Assembly (NCBI GenBank): GCA_947484245.1
Contig: CANKOT010000005.1
Span: forward strand, 1-56,818
DNA: 56,818 nt
Reading direction: 5' to 3'
From: Comamonadaceae bacterium
GTDB taxonomy: Bacteria > Pseudomonadota > Gammaproteobacteria > Burkholderiales > Burkholderiaceae
Both the position numbers and the translations under genes were made by a program. Positions 34,295-42,314 of this stretch are shown piece after piece (the stretch's first letter is position 1; each line of letters opens with the position of its first letter). The notes under the pieces are model-generated. The model ran no database searches. It was not told where the DNA came from and was given only the letters and a program-made list of their open reading frames with translations.

Positions 34295-36352
34295 ATGCTT
34301 TACCCACAAGAATTCGATGTGATCGTTGTTGGCGGCGGTCATGCAGGCACCGAAGCCGCGCTGGCGTCTGCGCGCATGGGTTGTCGAACACTTTTGCTGT
34401 CTCACAATATCGAAACCTTAGGTCAGATGAGTTGCAACCCGTCAATTGGCGGTATTGGCAAGGGCCACTTGGTCAAGGAAATTGATGCGATGGGCGGCGC
34501 CATGGGCATCGCAACCGATGAGGGCGGTATTCAGTTTCGAATCTTGAACAGCTCCAAAGGCCCTGCCGTTCGTGCAACGCGTGCCCAGGCCGATCGTATT
34601 TTGTACAAGGCGGCCATTCGCAGCCGCCTTGAAAATCAAGAAAATCTGTGGTTGTTTCAGCAAGCGGTCGATGACCTCATGGTGGAGTCTGATGGCAAAG
34701 AAGACCGAGTGGTGGGTGCTGTCACGCAAGTGGGCGTTCGCTTTCGCTCTAAAACAGTGGTGCTGACAGCGGGCACCTTCTTGGACGGCAAAATTCATGT
34801 TGGCTTAGAAAATTATTCTGCAGGTCGGGCGGGGGATCCCCCGGCGGTCAGTTTGTCGGCGCGCTTGAAAGAGCTCAAATTGCCGCAAGGGCGTTTGAAA
34901 ACAGGAACGCCTCCGCGCCTTGACGGTCGCACCATCGACTTTTCAAAATGCCAAGAACAGCCAGGTGACGGTATGCCGGGTGGCTTAAACCCTGAGGGGG
35001 GCATCCCCGTTTTCAGCTTCATGGGCCGTGCTGATATGCACCCAGCCCAGATGCCTTGCTGGGTCACCCACACCAACGAAAGAACCCACGAGATCATTCG
35101 GTCTGGTTTTGATCGAAGCCCGATGTTCACTGGAAAAATTGAAGGGGTTGGCCCCCGATATTGCCCCAGTGTGGAAGACAAAATCAACCGGTTTGCCGAC
35201 AAAGACAGCCACCAAATTTTCTTGGAACCCGAGGGCCTGACTACTCACGAGTTTTATCCCAACGGCATTTCCACCAGCCTGCCATTTGACATTCAGTATG
35301 AATTGGTGAGATCGATGAAGGGTCTCGAGAATGCGCACATTCTTCGGCCGGGGTATGCCATTGAGTATGACTACTTTGACCCGCGCTCTTTGAAGAGTAA
35401 TTTTGAAACGCGTCAAATTGGCGGGCTGTTTTTTGCAGGACAAATCAACGGCACCACGGGCTATGAGGAAGCTGCGGCCCAAGGCCTTTTTGCCGGCATC
35501 AATGCCGCACTTCAGTGCCGCACTATGTCTGGGGCGTCCAATGATTTGGGCGGCGCATGGTTGCCAAGTCGCGATCAAGCTTATTTGGGCGTGCTGGTGG
35601 ACGACCTCATCACCAAGGGCGTGACCGAGCCTTATCGCATGTTTACCAGCAGGGCAGAGTTCCGCTTGCAACTCAGGGAAGACAATGCTGACATGCGCTT
35701 GACCGAGGCGGGGCGCCAACTCGGATTGGTGGACGACGAGCGCTGGGCCTCCTTCTGTACAAAACGTGAAGCTGTTTCACGTGAAACAGACAGGCTGAAA
35801 TCAACCTGGGTCAACCCGCGCAATCTGCCCGCTGCAGAGTCGGCGCGCGTTCTTGGCAAGGCCATTGAGCACGAGCACAACTTGTTTGATTTGTTGCGCC
35901 GCCCCGGTGTGGGCTATGAGTCCCTGATGACCTTGGACTCAGACCGCTTTGTGGCAGAGGCTGTTTCACGTGAAACATTGGGCGATCTTTCGAGTGCTGT
36001 GATTGAGCAGGTTGAGATAGCAGCCAAGTACGCCGGCTACATTGATCGACAAAAGCTGGAGGTTGAGCGCGCTGCCCATTTTGAAAACCTCAGGCTGCCC
36101 GCAAAACTTGATTATCTTCAGGTGTCCTCATTGTCCATTGAGGCCAGGCAAAAATTGGCCAAACACCGACCTGAAACATTGGGCATGGCCTCGCGAATCT
36201 CGGGCATTACCCCCGCAACCATTTCCTTGCTGTTGATTTACCTAAAAAGAGGTGGATTCAAGGAATTCATGGCAGTCAAGCCGGAATCGCTGGATTTGGA
36301 TGTGAGTGTGGGTGGCATGGCGTTAGAGGGTGCGCCGAGCCTGACGTCATGA
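34295..36352 (+). CDS. mnmG: tRNA uridine-5-carboxymethylaminomethyl enzyme MnmG (GidA)
   Basis: 685 residues. With MnmE it forms the cmnm5 group on U34 of some tRNAs. FAD motif [21 protein letters not shown] at the start, then [32 protein letters not shown] and the C-terminal helical MnmE-contact domain (LKRGGF end). ATG 34295 is used; a TTG directly precedes it. It overlaps rsmG by four bases (ATGA). Two perfect parS sites lie within the coding sequence and encode the peptide VSRET each time, so the protein has been shaped to carry them. Confidence 0.97.
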   Translation: MLYPQEFDVIVVGGGHAGTEAALASARMGCRTLLLSHNIETLGQMSCNPSIGGIGKGHLVKEIDAMGGAMGIATDEGGIQFRILNSSKGPAVRATRAQADRILYKAAIRSRLENQENLWLFQQAVDDLMVESDGKEDRVVGAVTQVGVRFRSKTVVLTAGTFLDGKIHVGLENYSAGRAGDPPAVSLSARLKELKLPQGRLKTGTPPRLDGRTIDFSKCQEQPGDGMPGGLNPEGGIPVFSFMGRADMHPAQMPCWVTHTNERTHEIIRSGFDRSPMFTGKIEGVGPRYCPSVEDKINRFADKDSHQIFLEPEGLTTHEFYPNGISTSLPFDIQYELVRSMKGLENAHILRPGYAIEYDYFDPRSLKSNFETRQIGGLFFAGQINGTTGYEEAAAQGLFAGINAALQCRTMSGASNDLGGAWLPSRDQAYLGVLVDDLITKGVTEPYRMFTSRAEFRLQLREDNADMRLTEAGRQLGLVDDERWASFCTKREAVSRETDRLKSTWVNPRNLPAAESARVLGKAIEHEHNLFDLLRRPGVGYESLMTLDSDRFVAEAVSRETLGDLSSAVIEQVEIAAKYAGYIDRQKLEVERAAHFENLRLPAKLDYLQVSSLSIEARQKLAKHRPETLGMASRISGITPATISLLLIYLKRGGFKEFMAVKPESLDLDVSVGGMALEGAPSLTS
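35773..35788. promoter_or_regulatory. parS centromere site (perfect)
   Basis: TGTTTCACGTGAAACA, identical to the bacterial chromosomal parS 16-mer bound by ParB. It lies inside mnmG, about 3.3 kb before parB. Confidence 0.93.
35962..35977. promoter_or_regulatory. parS centromere site (perfect)
   Basis: Second identical TGTTTCACGTGAAACA, 189 bp after the first and also inside mnmG. Two perfect copies this close are not expected by chance. Confidence 0.93.
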
Positions 36353-37056
36353 CGGCCGATTCCTTGCGCGAGGTGAGTGTTCCTCAGGAACTTGCCCGTG
36401 GCATTGACGCAATGGGCTTGTTGGTGACGGAGGCTCAACAACTGCAGTTATTGGGCTACATGGATCTGATACAAAAGTGGAACAAGGTTTACAACCTCAC
36501 GTCGCTCAGAAAACCGCAGGAAATATTGACCCACCATCTGCTGGACAGCTTGTCGGCAATTTCGCCGCTGCTTCGGCACATTGGCCAATACACGGGCTCG
36601 GCCGATGATCATTTGACTTTGTTGGATGTTGGTTCGGGTGGTGGTTTGCCGGGTGTGGTCATTGCCATTTGTTGCCCCTTTGTTCGCGTGACATGTGTCG
36701 ACACTGTTTCAAAGAAGGCGGCTTTCGTGCAACAGGTGGCTGCCAGCTTAAAGCTGCCCAACCTGCAAGGTTTGCATGCCCGAGTAGAAAGCTTGTCGGG
36801 CCCCTTTGACGTGATTTGCTCTAGGGCGTTTGCATCTTTGCCAGACTTTGTGAACTGGTCGTCTTGCGCTTTGGCCAAAGACGGGGTTTGGATGGGCATG
36901 AAAGGCAAGCTCCCGGAGGCAGAAATGGCAGCCTTACCGCCCTTTGCAGAAGTGTTTCACGTGGAACAACTCAAAGTTCCTGGCTTGGAGGCGGACCGCT
37001 GCATGGTTTGGATGAAAAAATCAGCAACTTTGTCGGCAGCAGCAAGTGAGATGTGA
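36349..37056 (+). CDS. rsmG: 16S rRNA (guanine-527-N7)-methyltransferase RsmG (GidB)
   Basis: 235 residues, slightly longer than E. coli RsmG (207). The N-terminal part has [18 protein letters not shown], then [10 protein letters not shown], and the SAM site is [17 protein letters not shown] with [14 protein letters not shown] after it. It methylates G527 of 16S rRNA. The start ATG overlaps the mnmG stop. A one-mismatch parS-like site near its 3' end encodes VFHVEQ. lysE, parA and parB follow. Confidence 0.96.
   Translation: MTADSLREVSVPQELARGIDAMGLLVTEAQQLQLLGYMDLIQKWNKVYNLTSLRKPQEILTHHLLDSLSAISPLLRHIGQYTGSADDHLTLLDVGSGGGLPGVVIAICCPFVRVTCVDTVSKKAAFVQQVAASLKLPNLQGLHARVESLSGPFDVICSRAFASLPDFVNWSSCALAKDGVWMGMKGKLPEAEMAALPPFAEVFHVEQLKVPGLEADRCMVWMKKSATLSAAASEM
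36953..36968. promoter_or_regulatory. parS-like site (one mismatch)
   Basis: TGTTTCACGTGGAACA differs from the perfect parS at one base (A to G at position 12). It lies at the 3' end of rsmG, 975 bp after the second perfect site. Confidence 0.72.
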
Positions 37057-37096
37057 GTTTCGCCCATTACACTTGGCCTAAATAAGAAGGCCTTTG

Positions 37097-37711
37097 ATGT
37101 TTGGAATTTCTGACTACGGTGCTTTTGTTGCCGCCTTTGTGTTGCTTTTGTTCTTGCCAGGCCCTGGAAATTTGGCCCTCATTACCTCTACCTCTCAAGG
37201 CGGCATGAAGGGTGGCTTTGCCTCGGTCATGGGCTTGCTCTTGGGGGATCAGGTCTTGTTGTGGATGACCGTCGCGGGTGTGGCGGCACTTTTACAAACC
37301 TACCCTCATTTGTTCATGGCTTTGCAGTGGGTCGGCGCAGCCTACCTTGCTTGGCTTGGCTCTAAAATGCTTTTTGCAAGACCTGGTGAAGGGCCCTCTA
37401 TCAAAATCACGCCCGGTAAGTACTTCAAAGAAACGATGCTCATTACCTTGCTCAATCCCAAGGCCATCATGTTCTTTTTTGCTTTTTTCCCGCAATTCAT
37501 CGACCCAGAGCGCCACCAAGGAATGATTACTTTTGTATTCATGGCTTTGACCATTTCTGTATTGGGATTGATGTATTGTTTTGGTGTGGTGCTCATCACT
37601 CACAACATGGCGGAACGTCTTCGAGCCAATCCCAAATTTTCCGGACGCCTTCAAAAAGTTGCCGGATTGCTTTTGATTGGTTTTGGTCTCAAATTGGCCT
37701 TGGGTAAGTGA
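37097..37711 (+). CDS. LysE family translocator
   Basis: 204 residues with about six membrane helices. The LysE/RhtB signature is present: FVLLLFLPGPGNLALITSTSQGGMKGGFASVMGLLLGD, then QWVGAAYLAWLGSKML, and TLLNPKAIMFFFAFFPQFI. Such proteins export amino acids. ATG 37097 has AAGAAGG upstream; the stop lies 29 bp before the ParA start. Its place inside a segregation locus looks incidental but is likely stable in relatives. Substrate unknown. Confidence 0.93.
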   Translation: MFGISDYGAFVAAFVLLLFLPGPGNLALITSTSQGGMKGGFASVMGLLLGDQVLLWMTVAGVAALLQTYPHLFMALQWVGAAYLAWLGSKMLFARPGEGPSIKITPGKYFKETMLITLLNPKAIMFFFAFFPQFIDPERHQGMITFVFMALTISVLGLMYCFGVVLITHNMAERLRANPKFSGRLQKVAGLLLIGFGLKLALGK

Positions 37712-37740
37712 ACGCACTCACTGAAAAAAGAAGTTTAAAA

Positions 37741-38511
37741 ATGGCAAAAATTTTCTGTGTTGCAAATCAAAAAGGCGGTGTTGGCAAAACCACGTCTGCG
37801 GTGAACTTGGCTGCCGGTTTGGCCAAGGTAGGCCAGCGAGTTTTGTTGGTTGATCTCGACCCTCAGGGCAACGCAACCATGGGCTCTGGTGTTGACAAAC
37901 GGCAGTTAGAACTCAGTGTGTATGACGTTTTGCTTGAATCAGCCAGCATTCAAGAGGCGGCTATATTTTCAGAGAAGTGTGGCTATCACGTGGTGGGCGC
38001 CAACCGCGAGCTGGCCGGTGCCGAGGTGGAGTTGGTTGACCTTGAGCGGCGCGATCAGCGATTGAAGTCTGCTTTGGAGGTGGCTGACAAGGAGTTTGAC
38101 TTTGTCTTGATTGATTGCCCACCGTCCTTGTCCATGCTCACCTTGAATGGTTTGTGTGCGGCCCACGGCGTGATCGTGCCGATGCAATGTGAGTACTTTG
38201 CCCTTGAAGGTTTGACAGATTTGGTCAATACCATCAAGCAAGTTCATGCCAACTTGAACCCCGACTTGAAGATCATTGGCTTGTTGCGAGTGATGTTTGA
38301 TCCGCGAATTACCTTGCAACAACAAGTGAGTGAGCAGCTGAAATCGCACTTTGGTGACAAGGTGTTTAACACCGTGATTCCTCGAAATGTGCGCTTGGCC
38401 GAAGCCCCAAGCTATGGTTTGCCTGGCGTGGTGTTTGACCCTTCGGCCAAAGGCAGTCAAGCTTTTGTGGAGTTTGCCAAAGAGTTGGTAGAACGGATAC
38501 CAACACTCTAA
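37741..38511 (+). CDS. parA: Chromosome partitioning ATPase ParA (Soj)
   Basis: 256 residues. Deviant Walker A KGGVGKTTSAVNLA near the N-terminus, Walker A' LLVDLDPQGNATMG, and the Walker B-like DFVLIDCPPSLSMLTLNGL. It moves the origin region together with ParB bound at parS. MAKIFCVANQKGGVG sets the start at ATG 37741; a longer GTG-started frame is rejected. parB follows after one intervening hydrolase gene. Confidence 0.97.
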   Translation: MAKIFCVANQKGGVGKTTSAVNLAAGLAKVGQRVLLVDLDPQGNATMGSGVDKRQLELSVYDVLLESASIQEAAIFSEKCGYHVVGANRELAGAEVELVDLERRDQRLKSALEVADKEFDFVLIDCPPSLSMLTLNGLCAAHGVIVPMQCEYFALEGLTDLVNTIKQVHANLNPDLKIIGLLRVMFDPRITLQQQVSEQLKSHFGDKVFNTVIPRNVRLAEAPSYGLPGVVFDPSAKGSQAFVEFAKELVERIPTL

Positions 38512-38529
38512 GGCCTTGGCGCTGGCATC

Positions 38530-39084
38530 ATGAAAAACCAAAAAACTCTTATTTTGCCTGGATGGCAGGGGAGTGGGCCCTCACACTGGCAGTTGCGCTG
38601 GGCGAATCAATATGCTTACCAAGTCGTAGAACAGCACGATTGGATGCGCCCCCTTCGGGGTGATTGGCTAGCCCAGCTGGAAGATGTGATGTCTGATGTG
38701 AATGAGCCGGTCTATTTGGTGGCCCACAGTTTGGGCTGTATTCAAATCGCAGCCTGGGCTCAAATTTCGGCACAACGTCACAAAGTGGATGGCGCCTTGT
38801 TGGTGGCCCCGAGCGACGTTGCAGCCTCGCACCTAGAAAATGTGCTTTCAAGCTGGCGGCCGATTGAATTGAAGGCGCTGCCATTCAAATCCATTTTGAT
38901 CGGCAGCCAAAACGACCCTGATTGCAGTGCAAAACGTGCAGCACATTTTGCAAAGTGCTGGGGCTCCCGGTACCACAATCTAGGTGAATGCGGCCAGTTG
39001 AATGCCGAATCCAATTTGGGCGATTGGCCAGAGGGCCATGCTTTTTTAAATGAATTGATGAAAGAAAAAGAACATGGTCACTAA
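38530..39084 (+). CDS. RBBP9/YdeN-like alpha/beta hydrolase lacking the catalytic His
   Basis: 184 residues between parA and parB. The family pattern is clear: LILPGWQGSGPSHWQLRW at the start, nucleophile Ser68 in VAHSLGC, acid Asp129 in GSQNDP, and the terminal block LGECGQLNAESNLGDWPEG. In relatives known to me that last block reads GHxNAxSxLGxWP and supplies the catalytic His. Here codon 156 is CAG (Gln, 38995-38997), a single base from His. The protein may be inactive or act as a binding protein; a true substitution rather than a sequencing error needs checking. The 3' end overlaps parB by 11 bp. Confidence 0.88.
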   Translation: MKNQKTLILPGWQGSGPSHWQLRWANQYAYQVVEQHDWMRPLRGDWLAQLEDVMSDVNEPVYLVAHSLGCIQIAAWAQISAQRHKVDGALLVAPSDVAASHLENVLSSWRPIELKALPFKSILIGSQNDPDCSAKRAAHFAKCWGSRYHNLGECGQLNAESNLGDWPEGHAFLNELMKEKEHGH

Positions 39085-40000
39085 AAAACCTAAAGGCTTA
39101 GGCCGCGGGCTTGAGGCATTGCTTGGCCCCAAAGTGCAAGACGAAGCCAGCTCGCCGCAAGCAGTTGAAGCCGCCGCCAATCGAAGCCCCAGCACCTTGG
39201 CTCTCACCGAGTTGGTGCCCGGCATGTACCAGCCTAGAACCCGCATGGACGAGGGCGCACTTTACGAGTTGGCTGAGTCCATCAAAGCGCAAGGCATCAT
39301 GCAGCCCATCTTGGTTCGCAAACTCAGCGATGGCCCCAACGCTGGCAAATACGAAATCATTGCCGGCGAGCGACGGTTCCGAGCATCACGCTTGGCAGGC
39401 TTGAACGAGGTGCCCGTGTTGGTTAGAGATGTGGCCAATGAGGCAGCGGCGGCTATGGCCTTAATAGAGAACATTCAACGCGAAGATCTCAACCCCTTGG
39501 AAGAGGCCATGGGCCTACAACGCTTGATCAAAGAGTTTGGCCTCACTCACGAAACGGCCGCGCAAGCGGTTGGACGCTCTCGAAGTGCTGCAAGCAATTT
39601 ACTTCGCCTGCTGAATTTGGCCGAGCCCGTGCAAACCATGCTGATGGCCGGTGACATCGACATGGGGCATGCCCGCGCCTTGCTGGGTTTGGACAAGGCT
39701 GCCCAAATCACGGCGGCCAACCAAATCAGCGCTAAAAAAATGTCGGTGCGTGAAGCAGAAAGCCTGGTGAAAAAACTCAGCGCGGAGTTTTCTTTGGTTC
39801 AGCAAAAACCGAAAAAAGAAAAGTCGAGAGACATCAAGCGCGTTGAAGAAGAGTTGTCAGATCTGTTGATGGCACAAGTGGAGGTGCGCGTTAAAAAACG
39901 TGTGAAGCGACACGGACGCTTTGAAGAAATGGGTGAGTTATCGATTCAGTTTGGTTCTTTGGATGAACTCAATGGGCTGATTGAAAAACTGCGAGCATGA
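39074..40000 (+). CDS. parB: Chromosome partitioning CTPase/DNA-binding protein ParB
   Basis: 308 residues. The N-terminus is MVTKKPKGLGRGLEALLGP as in chromosomal ParB/Spo0J, then ALTELVPGMYQPRTRMDEGALYELAESI, the CTP/arm motif GERRFRASRLAG and ENIQREDLNPLEEA, a HTH (ETAAQAVGRSRSAASNLLRLL) that recognises parS, and a C-terminal dimer domain. It loads at the parS sites in mnmG and rsmG upstream and spreads along the DNA. A terminator follows. Confidence 0.97.
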   Translation: MVTKKPKGLGRGLEALLGPKVQDEASSPQAVEAAANRSPSTLALTELVPGMYQPRTRMDEGALYELAESIKAQGIMQPILVRKLSDGPNAGKYEIIAGERRFRASRLAGLNEVPVLVRDVANEAAAAMALIENIQREDLNPLEEAMGLQRLIKEFGLTHETAAQAVGRSRSAASNLLRLLNLAEPVQTMLMAGDIDMGHARALLGLDKAAQITAANQISAKKMSVREAESLVKKLSAEFSLVQQKPKKEKSRDIKRVEEELSDLLMAQVEVRVKKRVKRHGRFEEMGELSIQFGSLDELNGLIEKLRA

Positions 40001-40046
40001 AGCCCAAAGCCAAAGCTTGATACAAACTCTTCGACACCCTCAAAAT

Positions 40047-40078
40047 AGGGCCTTATTGATTGATCAGGCCCCTTTTTT
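40047..40078 (+). terminator. Rho-independent terminator after parB
   Basis: Stem GGGCCT (40048-40053) / AGGCCC (40066-40071) with a 12-nt loop, followed by six T. The T run touches the stop codon of the convergent oxidase gene. Confidence 0.85.
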
Positions 40079-41502
40079 CAATGGAAGATTTTTCCAGGGT
40101 TCATGATGTTGTGAGGATCTAGCGCTTGCTTCAAAGTGCGCATCATGTTGACGGCGCCCACCCCTGCCTCGGTGACCAGAAAATCCATTTTGTGCAGACC
40201 AATGCCGTGCTCGCCAGTGCAAGTGCCGCCAAGGCGCAAGGCGCGGCTGACGAGTTTGTGATTCAAGTCTTCAGCAATTTCGCGCTCACTTGGAATTTCG
40301 GGGTCGATCAGATAGCCAAAGTGGAAGTTGCCATCACCGACGTGGCCCACCAAAAAGTAGGGCAGGCCACTGGCTTCTGTTTCGGCCACCGAGTCAAGCA
40401 GGCAGTCGGCCAATTTGCTAATCGGCACACAGGTGTCGGTGCTGATGGCTCGGCAGCCAGGTCTGCTTTGCAGGGCCGCAAAATAAGCATTGTGTCTCGC
40501 GGTCCAAAGGCGTGTGCGCTCTTCGGGGGTGGTGGCCCACTCAAAGGCGTTGCCGCCATGGTCGCTGGCAATTTCTTGAACCGTTTCAGCTTGCTCCTTC
40601 ACGCCCGCAGGCGATCCATGAAACTCCATCAACAACATGGGCTCTTCACGCAAACTCAATTTGGCATAAGCGTTGACCATGCGCACCGAGTTGTGATCGA
40701 TCAACTCAACGCGCGCAATGGGCACACCCAACTGGATCACTTGAATGACGGTTTGTACGGCAGCCTCAATGCTGGGGAAAGAACAAACGGCGGCGGAAAT
40801 GGCTTCAGGCAAGGGGTAAAGGCGAACCGTGACTTCGGTCATCACGCCCAAGGTGCCTTCGCTGCCCACAAACAAACGCGTGAGGTCGTAACCCGCACTC
40901 GATTTTTTGGCGCGCGTTCCGGTTCGAATGATTTCGCCAGAAGCGGTGACTACTTCAAGGGCCAACACGTTTTCGCGCATGGTGCCGTAGCGCACGGCAT
41001 TGGTGCCGCTGGCGCGGGTTGCGCTCATGCCACCAAGGGTGGCGTCGGCGCCTGGGTCGATGGGAAAAAACAGCCCTGTTGATTTGATTTCTTCGTTCAA
41101 CTGTTTGCGTGTGACCCCAGGTTGCACCGTGACGGTGAGGTCTTCTGCGTTGATGGACAAAACCTTGTTCATGCGCGTGAGGTCAATGCTGATACCGCCT
41201 TGAACGGCAAGCAGATGGCCCTCCAAAGACGAGCCCACACCAAAGGGAATAACGGGCACCTTGTAGTCGCTGGCCAACTTAACGGCATCGGACACATCTT
41301 GTGTGCATTCGGCAAAGATCACTGCCGAGGGTGGGGGAACAGGGGCAAAGGCAGACTCATCGCGGCCATGTTGCTCCCGAATGACCAGGGCGGTTGAGCA
41401 GTTGTTGCCAAAGCGTGCTTTTAGCGCGTCGATGAAAACCTGGGGGACAGGACGAGCGTTGACGACAGGTGCCAAATGGGCGGCGGGAGTCGGTGCGTTC
41501 AT
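40078..41502 (-). CDS. FAD-linked oxidase (D-lactate dehydrogenase/GlcD-like)
   Basis: 474 residues from ATG 41500-41502, preceded by TTTGGAG. FAD-binding PCMH fold: VPVIPFGVGSSLEGHLLAVQGGISIDLTRM, then GADATLGGMSATRASGTNAVRYG and SSAGYDLTRLFVGSEGTLGVMTEVTVRLYP. The C-terminal FAD-oxidase domain has VGHVGDGNFHFGYLIDP and GEHGIGLHKM. This is the cytochrome-linked D-lactate or glycolate dehydrogenase family; which of the two (D-lactate, D-2-hydroxyacids) cannot be fixed. A further 30 upstream codons are rejected. Converges on parB. Confidence 0.93.
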   Translation of the reverse strand: MNAPTPAAHLAPVVNARPVPQVFIDALKARFGNNCSTALVIREQHGRDESAFAPVPPPSAVIFAECTQDVSDAVKLASDYKVPVIPFGVGSSLEGHLLAVQGGISIDLTRMNKVLSINAEDLTVTVQPGVTRKQLNEEIKSTGLFFPIDPGADATLGGMSATRASGTNAVRYGTMRENVLALEVVTASGEIIRTGTRAKKSSAGYDLTRLFVGSEGTLGVMTEVTVRLYPLPEAISAAVCSFPSIEAAVQTVIQVIQLGVPIARVELIDHNSVRMVNAYAKLSLREEPMLLMEFHGSPAGVKEQAETVQEIASDHGGNAFEWATTPEERTRLWTARHNAYFAALQSRPGCRAISTDTCVPISKLADCLLDSVAETEASGLPYFLVGHVGDGNFHFGYLIDPEIPSEREIAEDLNHKLVSRALRLGGTCTGEHGIGLHKMDFLVTEAGVGAVNMMRTLKQALDPHNIMNPGKIFH

Positions 41503-41651
41503 GGTGAAGCTCCAAATTAAAGACGGTTTAAACAGGTGGCATGACATTGCGCAATCACCATGGTCAGGGCAAATGTCGCCAAACTCGGTCAAAATCAGAG
41601 TTTACGCTGAGACTTGAATGATTGCATACCGTTTTACACAGGGGAAACACC

Positions 41652-42206
41652 ATGGGTAACCGACTGACACAAATTGTCACCCGAACCGGGGACGAAGGCA
41701 CGACTGGCTTGGGCAATAACCAAAGGGTGTCTAAAAACAGCTTGCGTGTGCATGCCATGGGCGATGTGGATGAGCTGAACTCGCACATTGGTTTGTTGCT
41801 TTGCGAAAACATGCCGGACGATGTGCGCCACTTGTTGATTGAAGTGCAGCACCAACTGTTCAATTTGGGTGGCGAGTTGTCCATTCCCGGCTTTGAGTTG
41901 TTAAAAACCGAGGCCGTGTTGGTTTTAGATGAGGCGCTGGAAAAATACAACTCGCATCTGCCCAAACTAGAAGAGTTCATCTTGCCAGCCGGCAATCGAG
42001 CCGCTTCACAGGCGCACATCTGCCGTACGGTGGCTAGGCGCGCAGAGCGTGCCACTGTGGCCTTGGGCAATGAGGAGGCGCTGAACGAAGCGCCGCGCCA
42101 ATATTTGAATCGAATTTCCGATTTGATGTTCGTCCTCTCACGCGTCTTAAACCGAATGGACGGTGGAACCGATGTGTATTGGAAAAGTGAACGCATGAAA
42201 AAGTAA
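41652..42206 (+). CDS. Cob(I)alamin adenosyltransferase, PduO type
   Basis: 184 residues. Signature: MGNRLTQIVTRTGDEGTTGLGNNQRVSK with the ATP-binding TRTGDxGTT, then DELNSHIGLLLCEN and the C-terminal RAERATVAL...EALNEAPRQYLNRISDLMFVLSR. It makes adenosylcobalamin from cob(I)alamin and ATP. ATG 41652 has a GGGGAAA site. It precedes acetoacetyl-CoA synthetase by 108 bp; the cobalamin theme recurs at the split metH near the window end, which needs methylcobalamin instead. Confidence 0.94.
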   Translation: MGNRLTQIVTRTGDEGTTGLGNNQRVSKNSLRVHAMGDVDELNSHIGLLLCENMPDDVRHLLIEVQHQLFNLGGELSIPGFELLKTEAVLVLDEALEKYNSHLPKLEEFILPAGNRAASQAHICRTVARRAERATVALGNEEALNEAPRQYLNRISDLMFVLSRVLNRMDGGTDVYWKSERMKK

Positions 42207-42249
42207 ATGCGCGCTGAATCGATGCAGCGAGGGCTTCAAGGCCGAAGAT

Positions 42250-42293
42250 GCTGTCACCTAAGCGCAAGCATTGGGGGTTTTCAGGGTGACAGC
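42250..42293. repeat. 9-bp inverted repeat upstream of acetoacetyl-CoA synthetase
   Basis: GCTGTCACC (42250-42258) and GGTGACAGC (42285-42293) form a perfect inverted pair with a 26-bp gap, ending 22 bp before the synthetase start. There is no T run, so it is not a standard terminator. It could be a regulator binding site or an mRNA leader structure. Confidence 0.5.
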
Positions 42294-42314
42294 AAGCGGC
42301 GCGCAAGCTAGGCT

